Shown here piece after piece: positions 1-7,255 of a stretch of DNA of 64,000 nucleotides. Below the pieces are notes generated by a model, which saw only the letters and a list, made by a program, of their open reading frames with translations, ran no database searches and had not been told where the DNA came from. Origin of the DNA: an uncultured Lachnospiraceae bacterium (GTDB lineage: Bacteria; Bacillota; Clostridia; Lachnospirales; Lachnospiraceae); NCBI GenBank assembly GCA_902794095.1, contig CADBFZ010000005.1, positions 96,799 through 160,798 of the forward strand. The letters are read 5' to 3'. Each line of letters opens with the position of its first letter. The stretch's first letter is position 1. The position numbers and the translations under genes were made by a program.

Positions 1-2
1 GA

Positions 3-1151
3 ATCTATCCTCAGCAAAAAGGTCTGGCTTTCTTTTACATGATCCTTTACAAGGTATTCGGAAATGACCTTCTTGCTGTCATGAGACTTCTTCATCTTGT
101 CTATCCGCAGGTGATTCTTTTTGTGGGCTTTGGTGCTTTGCGTAAAGAGAAGATGCCTGCATTTGCAAGAGTTATCTTCTGCGTGCTTGTTTTAACATGC
201 ATTCCGCTTTATCTCTATATTCCGTATATGTACGGAGATCTTCCCTCCACCTCGTTTTCTTTTTGCTGTATGTACTTTACGGCAGCGTTCCTTGAAAGAG
301 GGCAGATTCGCTACGTATTTCCGCTTTGCATCTTTGCTGCGCTTGCGGTGCTTGTTAGGATGCAGATATGGATCTTTATCATCGCAATGGTCATCACTCT
401 TTGCCTTGAAGCGATAAGACGTAAGAAGGTAAGGATGATCCTTGCTTCGGTATGCGTGGTTGTGAGCGTGCTTTTAGCTACGTCCTCCGTTCAGAAATAT
501 TATGATTCGGTTTCGGGTTACGGACATGTCGAAGGTGTGCCCTCGCTTTGCTGGGTTGCCATGGGACTTCAGATGTCCGGAAATAATCCCGGCGTTTATA
601 ACAGATACAATCAGGGAACCTTTGAAAGCAACGGCTTTGATCCTGATAAGACAGCGCTTATCGCCAAGGAAGACATCAGGAATTCGATTGCCGAGATGAA
701 GGCGAGCCGTGATTATACGGTTTCGTTTTTTGCATTAAAGCTCAGGCAGGAATGGACCGAGCCTGATTTCTCCGGGTATTTCGAAACCGGCGGATTCTGG
801 GATTATAAATCCGGAACTCTTGAGTGTGAGACGCCGGCATGGCTTGCAAGCCTTTATTCCGGTGCATTATGCATTAAAGCGATTCAGGCGATGAATTATT
901 ATCAGTCCCTGGTTTATGTGATGTGTGCAGCCTTGGTGCTTATATATCTGCTTGGCAGAAGAAAAGATAAGTCCCCTGTTTCCGTCATGTCCCTTATCTA
1001 CCTGATCGGAGGCTTTCTGTTCTTCCTTGTCTGGGAAAACAAGAGCAGATATATACTTCCTTTCTTCATTTGCCTTGTTTGGTGTGTTCCCATAGCCTTC
1101 TGCGAGGTCCTCAATCTCCTTTCGAGAACAAAAATATCCTTCAAAAGATAA
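3..1151 (+). CDS. polytopic membrane protein, probable GT-C-like glycosyltransferase (5' end outside the window)
   Basis: The reading frame is open from the first in-frame codon of the window, so the ATG at 39 is probably internal and the N-terminus lies upstream. The visible part starts IYPQQKGLAFFYMILYKVFG, which resembles the YP-x-Q-x-GL motif of lipid-linked-sugar (GT39/PMT-like) membrane glycosyltransferases. Several hydrophobic helices follow, then a hydrophilic extracytoplasmic stretch (about 165-270 from the ATG) and more helices near the C-terminus, ending in a basic tail. It probably transfers sugars onto a cell-surface acceptor, but with the catalytic N-terminus missing this is only a class-level guess. 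A stem-loop follows the stop codon. Confidence 0.6.
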   Translation: MYPQQKGLAFFYMILYKVFGNDLLAVMRLLHLVYPQVILFVGFGALRKEKMPAFARVIFCVLVLTCIPLYLYIPYMYGDLPSTSFSFCCMYFTAAFLERGQIRYVFPLCIFAALAVLVRMQIWIFIIAMVITLCLEAIRRKKVRMILASVCVVVSVLLATSSVQKYYDSVSGYGHVEGVPSLCWVAMGLQMSGNNPGVYNRYNQGTFESNGFDPDKTALIAKEDIRNSIAEMKASRDYTVSFFALKLRQEWTEPDFSGYFETGGFWDYKSGTLECETPAWLASLYSGALCIKAIQAMNYYQSLVYVMCAALVLIYLLGRRKDKSPVSVMSLIYLIGGFLFFLVWENKSRYILPFFICLVWCVPIAFCEVLNLLSRTKISFKR

Positions 1152-1165
1152 AAATATTAATAATT

Positions 1166-1197
1166 TCTTAAGAATTGCACAAAACTAATTCTTAAGA
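1166..1197 (+). terminator. stem-loop after the membrane protein gene
   Basis: A perfect 11-bp inverted repeat (TCTTAAGAATT / AATTCTTAAGA) with a 10-nt loop, followed by TTTGATT. It is AT-rich, so it is a weak intrinsic terminator at best. Confidence 0.45.
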
Positions 1198-1224
1198 TTT
1201 GATTAATATTTTTTAAAATAACTA

Positions 1225-1253
1225 TTGTTCTTTTGCATTTTTAGTCATAGAAT
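1225..1253 (+). promoter_or_regulatory. promoter of the pilin-like gene
   Basis: TTGTTC and TAGAAT are separated by 17 nt. The start codon at 1314 lies about 55 nt downstream, preceded by a GAGGAGAGGG ribosome site. Confidence 0.5.
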
Positions 1254-1313
1254 CAATATTGAGGGGTCATGAATTACATAAATTTATGAGGATTATGAGG
1301 AGAGGGAATAATT

Positions 1314-1712
1314 ATGGAGGACAACAAAGGCTTTTCAATGGTAGAACTGATAATAGTCATAGCCATAATGGCTGCTTTGATTGCTATTCTTGCACCTCAG
1401 TTCATCAAGTATGTTGAACAGTCCAGGCGTTCGAGAGATATTCAAAATGCGGACCAGCTCAGAGAAACATTTTTAGCAGACATTGCTGAAGGCAAGATTA
1501 CCGATGCGGATACTGTAGTCGTTATGAACGCAGAGCCCAAACTTCCCAGTGCTCTGAATGACATTCCCTATATTCAAGGCAAACCCGGTACACCCGGCAA
1601 TACCTTTACAGTTACTTATGACGCTGCAACCAACACGGTTCAGGTATGCCCGACGGGTACCACATTTGATCTGACAACCGAAGCAGGTATATCCGCTTAC
1701 AAAGCGGCTTAA
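1314..1712 (+). CDS. type IV pilin-like (prepilin N-terminal motif) protein
   Basis: A 132-residue protein with a class III signal: short leader MEDNKG, then FSMVELIIVIAIM and a hydrophobic helix to about residue 35. Cleavage by a prepilin peptidase between G6 and F7 would leave F at +1 and the conserved Glu at +5. The rest is a small soluble domain with a Gly/Pro-rich loop (about residues 88-95), as in clostridial pseudopilins. It would be a subunit of a type IV pilus or type II secretion-like filament. No pilus ATPase, platform protein or peptidase is adjacent, so it is an orphan here. It has its own promoter and a strong terminator, so it is a monocistronic unit. Confidence 0.8.
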   Translation: MEDNKGFSMVELIIVIAIMAALIAILAPQFIKYVEQSRRSRDIQNADQLRETFLADIAEGKITDADTVVVMNAEPKLPSALNDIPYIQGKPGTPGNTFTVTYDAATNTVQVCPTGTTFDLTTEAGISAYKAA

Positions 1713-1741
1713 TATCTTGGAAGAAAACCCTATATGAAGAT

Positions 1742-1768
1742 ACCCGGGTAGAAATACCCGGGTGTTTT
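1742..1768 (+). terminator. intrinsic terminator of the pilin-like gene
   Basis: A perfect 9-bp stem (ACCCGGGTA / TACCCGGGT) closes a GAAA tetraloop and is followed by GTTTTC. Confidence 0.8.
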
Positions 1769-1807
1769 CATGAATTTTAAGATATTAAGTTCATTAAGTA
1801 ATAAATG

Positions 1808-1816
1808 TGTTATCAT
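1808..1816 (+). promoter_or_regulatory. extended -10 promoter of the UDP-sugar pyrophosphorylase gene
   Basis: TG-n-TATCAT forms an extended -10 element 40 nt before the start codon. No good -35 is seen. The same TGTGTTATCAT string precedes the ABC gene at 14661. Confidence 0.4.
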
Positions 1817-1855
1817 CTTGTAAGTGGACGTTAGAAGAATAATAGGAGAAAAATC

Positions 1856-3082
1856 ATGAATATCGAAGAAGCAAAAGCTAAACTTGAAAAATACGGACAG
1901 ATGCAGGTTCTTAAGTATTACGATGAGCTTGACGATGCGCAGAAAAAAGCGCTGCTTGCTCAGATAGATGCAACAGATATGAGCATTCAGGCTAATTGTA
2001 AGAATCAGGAAGAACTTGCCAAGAGAGGAGTTATCTCTCCCCTTGACTGCATGGAACTTCCCGAGATCAAAGAGCATGAAAAAGAGTACGAGGCTATCGG
2101 TCTTGATGCAATCAAGCAGGGCAAGGTTGCCGCACTCCTTCTTGCAGGCGGAATGGGAACCAGACTCGGCAGTGACAATCCCAAGGGAATGTACAATGTC
2201 GGAAAGACCAGAGAGCTTTATATTTTCGAATGTCTTATCAATAATCTTAAGGAAGTTACAGACAAAGCCGGTGCTTTCGTACATATCTATGTAATGACTT
2301 CCGAGAAAAACAACGATACCACCATCGCTTTCTTTAAAGAAAAGAATTATTTCGGATATCCCGAAGATCATATTCACTTCTTCATGCAGGCAATGGCTGC
2401 AGCTACCGATTACGAAGGCAAGATCTATCTTGAGGAAAAGGGACGCATGGCAACATCTCCCAACGGTAACGGCGGATGGTTCGTAAGCCTTGTAAATGCA
2501 GGACTCCTCGATCATGTACATGCAAACGGAATCGAGTGGTTCAACGTATTTGCTGTTGATAATGTTCTTCAGAGAATTGCAGATCCCGTATTCGTAGGAG
2601 CTACCATCGCCAAGAAGTGCACCGTAGGTGCAAAGGTTGTAAGAAAGGCCGCTCCCGATGAGAAGGTAGGAGTTATCTGCCTTGAAGACGGAAGACCTTC
2701 CATCGTAGAGTACTACGATCTTACCGAAGATCTTATGAATGCCAAGAATGATAAGGGTGATCCCGCATACAATTTCGGAGTTATCCTTAATTACCTCTTC
2801 AGCACCGAGCAGCTTGAGAGAATCTTAAACGGAGAACTTCCTCTTCACATCGTTGAGAAGAAGATTCCCTGCCTTGATGAGAACGGAAATCTTTTCAAGC
2901 CCGAATCACCTAACGGATATAAGTATGAGAACCTTGTTCTCGATATGATCCATCAGTGCGACAGCTGTCTTCCTTTCGAAGTTGAAAGAGAAAGAGAGTT
3001 TGCTCCCATTAAAAACAAGACCGGTGTTGACTCCGTTGAGAGTGCACAGGCACTTCTTGAGAAGAACGGGGTTGTACTTTAA
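1856..3082 (+). CDS. UTP--sugar-1-phosphate uridylyltransferase of the UAP/UDPGP family
   Basis: A 408-residue cytoplasmic nucleotidyltransferase of the eukaryote-like UAP1 type rather than the bacterial GalU type. The nucleotide-binding motif LAGGMGTRLG is at residues 96-105 with the conserved Lys at 110. The family motif SPNGNGGWF is at 201-209, and VDNVLQRIADPVFVG at 234-248 provides the catalytic/metal Asp region. It joins UTP to GlcNAc-1-P, GalNAc-1-P or Glc-1-P to give a UDP-sugar; the substrate cannot be fixed from sequence alone. galE follows 68 nt downstream and would interconvert the product, so the pair probably supplies UDP-hexoses for cell-surface glycans. The start is preceded by an AATAGGAGAA ribosome site. 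Confidence 0.85.
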   Translation: MNIEEAKAKLEKYGQMQVLKYYDELDDAQKKALLAQIDATDMSIQANCKNQEELAKRGVISPLDCMELPEIKEHEKEYEAIGLDAIKQGKVAALLLAGGMGTRLGSDNPKGMYNVGKTRELYIFECLINNLKEVTDKAGAFVHIYVMTSEKNNDTTIAFFKEKNYFGYPEDHIHFFMQAMAAATDYEGKIYLEEKGRMATSPNGNGGWFVSLVNAGLLDHVHANGIEWFNVFAVDNVLQRIADPVFVGATIAKKCTVGAKVVRKAAPDEKVGVICLEDGRPSIVEYYDLTEDLMNAKNDKGDPAYNFGVILNYLFSTEQLERILNGELPLHIVEKKIPCLDENGNLFKPESPNGYKYENLVLDMIHQCDSCLPFEVEREREFAPIKNKTGVDSVESAQALLEKNGVVL

Positions 3083-3136
3083 TAATCTGCCCTCTCTGCC
3101 CCTGGGGAAGACTGTAGGATGAGATTGCAGATTATT
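3081..3136 (+). repeat. intergenic inverted repeat between the pyrophosphorylase gene and galE
   Basis: AATAATCTGC (3081-3090) and GCAGATTATT (3127-3136) are perfect 10-bp complements around a 36-nt interior. The first arm overlaps the stop codon and the second ends just before the galE ribosome site (AAAAGGAGG). It could tune galE translation or protect mRNA ends. It has no T-tract, so it is not an obvious terminator. Confidence 0.5.
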
Positions 3137-3150
3137 AAAAGGAGGTTTTT

Positions 3151-4170
3151 ATGAGCAAGATACTTGTTACCGGCGGTGCCGGATTTATCGGAAGCCACAC
3201 TGTTGTAGAGCTTCAAAACAGCGGAAGGGAAGTTGTCATTCTTGATAACCTGTCTAACGCAAGCGAGAAGGTTCTCGGAAGGATCGAAGCTATAACCGGT
3301 AAGAAGCCTGTTTTTTATAAGGCTGATATCAGAGACAGAGAGGCGCTTGACGATATCTTTTCAAAAGAAGACATCAGCTGTGTGATTCATTTTGCCGGAC
3401 TTAAGGCAGTCGGAGAATCCGTTGCAAAGCCCTGGGAATATTATGACAATAACATCACCGGTACTCTTACCCTTGTTGATGTTATGAGAAAGCACGGATG
3501 CAAGAATATCATTTTCTCATCCAGTGCCACCGTATACGGAAATCCCGCATTCGTTCCCATCACCGAAGAGTGTCCCAAGGGACAGTGCACCAATCCCTAC
3601 GGCTGGACCAAGTCCATGCTGGAGCAGATCCTTTCCGACATTCAGAATGCGGATAAGGAGTGGAATGTAATTCTTCTCAGATATTTCAATCCCATCGGAG
3701 CTCATAAGTCGGGAACCATGGGCGAGAATCCCAATGGTATCCCCAACAACCTGATGCCTTATATCACCCAGGTTGCCGTAGGCAAGCTTAAGGAACTCGG
3801 TGTATTCGGTAATGACTATGATACTCACGACGGAACCGGAGTAAGAGATTATATCCACGTCGTAGACCTTGCAATCGGACATGTTAAGGCAATAGATAAG
3901 ATCGAAGAAAAGTGCGGACTTAAGATCTACAATCTCGGAACCGGACAGGGATACAGCGTTCTTGATATCGTTAAAAATTTCGAGGAAGCTAACGGAGTCA
4001 AGATCCCCTATTCGATCAAGGAAAGAAGACCCGGAGATATCGCAGAGTGCTATGCGGATGCTTCACTTGCCAAGAAAGAACTCGGATGGACAGCTCAGTA
4101 CGGAATCCGTGAGATGTGCGAAGATTCCTGGAGATGGCAGAAGAACAATCCTAACGGGTACGACGAATGA
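3151..4170 (+). CDS. galE: UDP-glucose 4-epimerase
   Basis: A 339-residue extended short-chain dehydrogenase. The Rossmann NAD-binding motif [10 protein letters not shown] is at residues 7-16, the Ser-rich catalytic strand SSSATVYG at 123-130, and the catalytic Tyr150/Lys154 pair in NPYGWTK. The length is normal for bacterial GalE. It interconverts UDP-glucose and UDP-galactose (possibly also the N-acetyl forms) in the cytoplasm. It follows the UDP-sugar pyrophosphorylase gene with no clear terminator between, consistent with a UDP-sugar operon. Its stop codon overlaps the start of the next gene (ATGA). Confidence 0.93.
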   Translation: MSKILVTGGAGFIGSHTVVELQNSGREVVILDNLSNASEKVLGRIEAITGKKPVFYKADIRDREALDDIFSKEDISCVIHFAGLKAVGESVAKPWEYYDNNITGTLTLVDVMRKHGCKNIIFSSSATVYGNPAFVPITEECPKGQCTNPYGWTKSMLEQILSDIQNADKEWNVILLRYFNPIGAHKSGTMGENPNGIPNNLMPYITQVAVGKLKELGVFGNDYDTHDGTGVRDYIHVVDLAIGHVKAIDKIEEKCGLKIYNLGTGQGYSVLDIVKNFEEANGVKIPYSIKERRPGDIAECYADASLAKKELGWTAQYGIREMCEDSWRWQKNNPNGYDE

Positions 4171-4448
4171 TGCCGGGTATCAAAGCTGCTTTAATAGCTT
4201 ATCTGCCGGTTAATCTCATAGTATTTGCCATGTACGGGATCGATAAGGCCAAGGCGGTCAGAAACGAATGGAGAATACCTGAGAAAACCCTGATAGGACT
4301 TGCGGTGCTCGGAGCACCCGGTGCACTGCTTGCAATGTTTGCATTCAGACATAAGATAAGAAAACCCAAGTTTTACATAGGGGTTCCGCTTATACTTATT
4401 GCCGAAGTAATCGTTTTATTTTTCATATATACAAAAACAGCCGGATGA
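4167..4448 (+). CDS. DUF1294 family small membrane protein
   Basis: A 93-residue protein with about three transmembrane segments. It carries the DUF1294 signature: YGIDKAKA, then WRIPEKTL, then a Gly-rich helix ([19 protein letters not shown]) and the conserved RHKIRKPKF. The function of the family is unknown. The ATG overlaps the galE stop by 4 nt (ATGA), so the two are translationally coupled. A bidirectional hairpin terminator follows the stop directly. Confidence 0.8.
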   Translation: MMPGIKAALIAYLPVNLIVFAMYGIDKAKAVRNEWRIPEKTLIGLAVLGAPGALLAMFAFRHKIRKPKFYIGVPLILIAEVIVLFFIYTKTAG

Positions 4449-4467
4449 TTATCATCCGGCTTTGTTT
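4439..4467. terminator. bidirectional terminator between convergent genes
   Basis: AGCCGGATG / CATCCGGCT with loop ATTAT is followed by TTTGTTT on the plus strand and by a CTGTTTTTG run on the minus strand. It separates the DUF1294 gene from the convergent minus-strand gene that ends at 4466. Confidence 0.75.
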
Positions 4468-4750
4468 AATATGTGGAATCTTCTTCGATGACCTGGATCT
4501 CCAGATAGTCGAAGGGAACCTCTTCTATGAAAGATCCGCTGCGAAACCTTGTCTTGGCGGTTCTCTTGAAATCCTTGATATTATTGTCCAGCCATATGGG
4601 CACGGCAAGGTCCAGGGCGGTACAGGCTTTTTCGAGCGAATTAAAGACCTTGTGGGTTCTGGTATCCGCTGTATCGTCTTCAATGACGATGTCTCTAAGC
4701 ATATGGGTTTCTTTAAATTCTCTGACCCAGAGTCTGAACATTCTTTTCAC
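4466..4750 (-). CDS. conserved hypothetical protein
   Basis: A 94-residue soluble, acidic protein with no signal peptide or membrane segment. It starts MKRMFRLWVREFKETHMLRD, has a central stretch mentioning isolated Trp/Asp residues (IWLDNNIKDFKRTAKTRF), and ends FDYLEIQVIEEDSTY. I do not recognise a named domain. It is the only minus-strand gene in the first 27 kb and has its own region with terminator. The opposite-strand frames are low quality, so the minus frame is the better reading. Confidence 0.6.
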   Translation of the reverse strand: MKRMFRLWVREFKETHMLRDIVIEDDTADTRTHKVFNSLEKACTALDLAVPIWLDNNIKDFKRTAKTRFRSGSFIEEVPFDYLEIQVIEEDSTY

Positions 4751-4820
4751 CGTAAATGACCGAAATGGTAATTAACTACACATACGCGCTTTAGTGTGTT
4801 AAAATAACTACGTATGCGCA

Positions 4821-4849
4821 TTGAAGAAACTATACACTGGTGATTATAT
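4821..4849 (+). promoter_or_regulatory. promoter of the small alarmone synthetase gene
   Basis: TTGAAG, a 17-nt spacer and TTATAT, ending 22 nt before the start codon at 4871. The spacing leaves a very short 5' untranslated region. Confidence 0.5.
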
Positions 4850-4870
4850 TTGAAAGACCGGAAATAAGCA

Positions 4871-5539
4871 ATGGATAATGATATCAATGAAATAGCACAG
4901 GGAGACGGTATTGAGACATGGCAGGAAGTCATGCTCGTTTATAATGCCGCCATGAGACAGGTTCAGACCAAGATAGAGATTCTCAATGAGGAGTTCCAGC
5001 ATATACATCAGTATAACCCCATTGAGCATATTAAGTGCAGGATGAAGACGCCCGAGAGCATCGTAAAGAAGCTAAAGCGCCATAATCTTGATTCGACCAT
5101 TGAGAACATGGTCAATAATGTTAACGATATTGCAGGAGTAAGAATCATCTGTTCATTCTCATCCGACATTTATCGTATTGCGGATATGATTGAGCACCAG
5201 CAGGATATTAAGATACTGACGGTTAAGGACTATATCACCTTCCCCAAGGCCAGCGGATACAAGAGCTATCACATGATAGTAACCGTTCCCGTATACCTCT
5301 CCAACAGGGTTGTTGATACCAAGGTTGAGATTCAGATTCGTACTGTTGCCATGGACTTCTGGGCAAGTCTGGAGCACAAGATTCACTACAAGTTCGAAGG
5401 CGATGCTCCTCAGCACATCAAAGATGAGCTTGTTGAGTGCGCACATCTTGTTTCGGATCTTGATGAGAAGATGCTCAGCCTCAATGATGAGATCATTAAG
5501 CTCAGCGGCATAACCGGTCATCCGGAAGACTTGTTCTGA
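4871..5539 (+). CDS. relQ: small alarmone synthetase (RelQ/YjbM-type GTP pyrophosphokinase)
   Basis: A 222-residue protein made only of the RelA/SpoT synthetase domain, with no hydrolase, TGS or ACT domain. Diagnostic motifs are DIAGVRI (86-92), the G-loop-like GYKSYH (129-134), EIQIRT (153-158) and FWASLEHK (163-170). It transfers pyrophosphate from ATP to GTP or GDP to make (p)ppGpp and works as an oligomer in the cytoplasm. It is monocistronic with its own promoter. RelQ and RelP are close paralogues; the 222-residue length and the C-terminal helix fit RelQ, but the symbol is a best match. Confidence 0.85.
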   Translation: MDNDINEIAQGDGIETWQEVMLVYNAAMRQVQTKIEILNEEFQHIHQYNPIEHIKCRMKTPESIVKKLKRHNLDSTIENMVNNVNDIAGVRIICSFSSDIYRIADMIEHQQDIKILTVKDYITFPKASGYKSYHMIVTVPVYLSNRVVDTKVEIQIRTVAMDFWASLEHKIHYKFEGDAPQHIKDELVECAHLVSDLDEKMLSLNDEIIKLSGITGHPEDLF

Positions 5540-5549
5540 GAATAAAAAA

Positions 5550-5596
5550 ACTCCCCATAAAATGAGGAGTGCCCGGAAACCTTTCGGCTCCCGGGC
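5550..5596. terminator. two adjacent hairpins downstream of the alarmone synthetase gene
   Basis: Hairpin 1 pairs ACTCC with GGAGT (one C·A mismatch inside); its T-run (seven T) lies on the minus-strand side. Hairpin 2 pairs GCCCGG (5571-5576) with CCGGGC (5591-5596) and is followed by TATTATG on the plus strand. The pair probably ends relQ transcription, though the U-tract on the plus side is poor. Confidence 0.45.
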
Positions 5597-5845
5597 TATT
5601 ATGAAAAAATGATCGATTTCTTCTTTCGTCTGCTTACAAGGTAATTATAGTAATGTTTTATGAATAAAATATGAACGTGCTGTAAAGAATCGGTAAATGT
5701 TTACAGTTATCGGCAATTATCAGACGGACATATATACAAATCACACAAAAAATGATCAACTTTGTACGGCCTGAACTTTCAAAAAGGGGTCTTATGAAGT
5801 ATAATCATAGGGATGCGGGATTAGCAGTTTTTTCGGAGGCAATTT
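5597..5845 (+). promoter_or_regulatory. intergenic region with promoter of the coiled-coil protein gene
   Basis: The only clear element is a promoter at 5778-5805 (TTCAAA, 16-nt spacer, TATAAT), 40 nt upstream of the start at 5846, with GGAGGCAA as ribosome site. An imperfect inverted repeat TGTAAA...TTTACA at about 5681-5705 could be a regulator site. The open frame from 5752 is out of register with the coding sequence and is not taken as a gene. Confidence 0.45.
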
Positions 5846-7243
5846 ATGGATACATTCATGGATCAGTTATCACAGAAGCTGAATGCACAGCAGATCATCA
5901 GAGCAAACGGCGAGGCCGAATCCGAGGCCATGGGAGTGATGAGGGCACAGGTACGCGAGTATCAGGACTGCCTTGATCGCATGAAGAATGTTGCCGACGA
6001 ACTCGGCGGACTTCAGCAGACTATAGCCGCACTTCCCGATCTGAGTAGCGGCATCGGAATCGATGACAGTGCACTTGATGACCTCAAGGCTCAGATGGAG
6101 AACATGAACAAGGTTAACGAGGAGTATCTGCAGAAGATGCAGGGTGACCTCCTTGCCAGCCAGAATGATTTCATTTCCCGCCAGCAGGATCTTGCTCAGA
6201 GTCAGAATGACCTTATGACCAGACAGAGTGAGATGTTCGAGAGCCGCAGCAACGAGCTCAGAGAGCAGATCGAATCCATCAAGGTTTCCAACGAGGAGCA
6301 CCTTGAGAGACTCCGTAGCGATATCGAAGGAAACGGTAACGGCGGAGATGAACTTGCCACCAGATTTGATAATCTTGCTCTTCAGATCGAAGCTAAGATC
6401 GAAGAGATCAAGGTATATTACAATGAGCAGATTGAGAGAGTTCGCATGGAAATTGCCGAGAGCAAGAATACCGAACTTTCTTCCAAAATAGATACACTCG
6501 AATCCGAAATCGGCGCTAAGCTCGGTGATATTGAAAACGGAATCGAAGGCAGATTCGGTCAGCTTGAATCCGGCATCGGAGCTAAGTTCGGTGACATGCA
6601 GCAGGGCGTTGATCTTCAGATGGGCGCCGTTAAGTCATCCAACGAAGAACTTTTAAACAGAATGGAAGGCGCTCTTTCAAAGGGCTCCGACAATTCACAG
6701 GTCATTGAGCTTATCGAGGTTCTCCGTGACGAAGTATCCGCAATGAAGATACAGACGGAGAATATCAGAACAAGCAACGATCAGTATCTCCAGACTATGC
6801 AGAGCAACTTAAGACGTGGCCAGGAACAGATGATCCAAAGCCAGAACGCTTTGTCACAGACTCTCGGAAATACCGATATCCACAAAGAGTGCGTGCGCGT
6901 ATATCGTAACGTGCAGGCATCCGTTCAGGACGAAAATGCTAAGCAGCTCGAAAGCATCAAGCAGGAGAATGCAACCCAGCTTGAGAGCATTAAGCATGAA
7001 GGCAGCAGAAACCTCACCGCTATCAGAGAAGAGAGCGCAAAACTCCTTGGCAGCCTCAGAAATGATAACAGTAAGCAGGTTGAGAACATCCGCGAGGAGA
7101 ATGCTAAAGTTCTGGTCGGAATTAAAACCGAAACATCCAAGCTCGAAGAAGAAGTTAAGAGTGTCAAGAAGATAGCCGTACTTGCAGTCATCGTTTCCGT
7201 ACTTGCGGTTGCGGCACCTTTTGTTGCGTCATTCTTGCTTTAA
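5846..7243 (+). CDS. tail-anchored coiled-coil protein with 11-residue repeats
   Basis: A 465-residue, highly charged protein with no N-terminal signal and one hydrophobic helix at the extreme C-terminus (about 445-465), so most of it should be cytoplasmic and tethered to the membrane by its tail. Two blocks show an 11-residue (hendecad) periodicity: residues 219-262 (ESEIGAKLGDI, ENGIEGRFGQL, ESGIGAKFGDM and one more) and 363-439 (ENAKQLESIKQ, ENATQLESIKH and five more). QND-L/I-RQ motifs occur near residues 107-125. No catalytic domain is seen. The next gene, 12 nt downstream, encodes a LysM/M23 peptidase, which suggests a role in cell-wall or division-site organisation; this is inference from position. 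Confidence 0.7.
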   Translation: MDTFMDQLSQKLNAQQIIRANGEAESEAMGVMRAQVREYQDCLDRMKNVADELGGLQQTIAALPDLSSGIGIDDSALDDLKAQMENMNKVNEEYLQKMQGDLLASQNDFISRQQDLAQSQNDLMTRQSEMFESRSNELREQIESIKVSNEEHLERLRSDIEGNGNGGDELATRFDNLALQIEAKIEEIKVYYNEQIERVRMEIAESKNTELSSKIDTLESEIGAKLGDIENGIEGRFGQLESGIGAKFGDMQQGVDLQMGAVKSSNEELLNRMEGALSKGSDNSQVIELIEVLRDEVSAMKIQTENIRTSNDQYLQTMQSNLRRGQEQMIQSQNALSQTLGNTDIHKECVRVYRNVQASVQDENAKQLESIKQENATQLESIKHEGSRNLTAIREESAKLLGSLRNDNSKQVENIREENAKVLVGIKTETSKLEEEVKSVKKIAVLAVIVSVLAVAAPFVASFLL

Positions 7244-7255
7244 TAGTTATTTGCA

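Noticed and set aside
1730..2521. Minus-strand open frame of 263 residues opposite the pyrophosphorylase gene
   Set aside because: It mirrors a clearly conserved plus-strand gene and also crosses a terminator; the protein has no recognisable features.
5752..5976. Open frame of 74 residues before and overlapping the coiled-coil gene
   Set aside because: It runs out of frame through the real start and promoter region; its end is a shadow of the coiled-coil gene, and it has no ribosome site.
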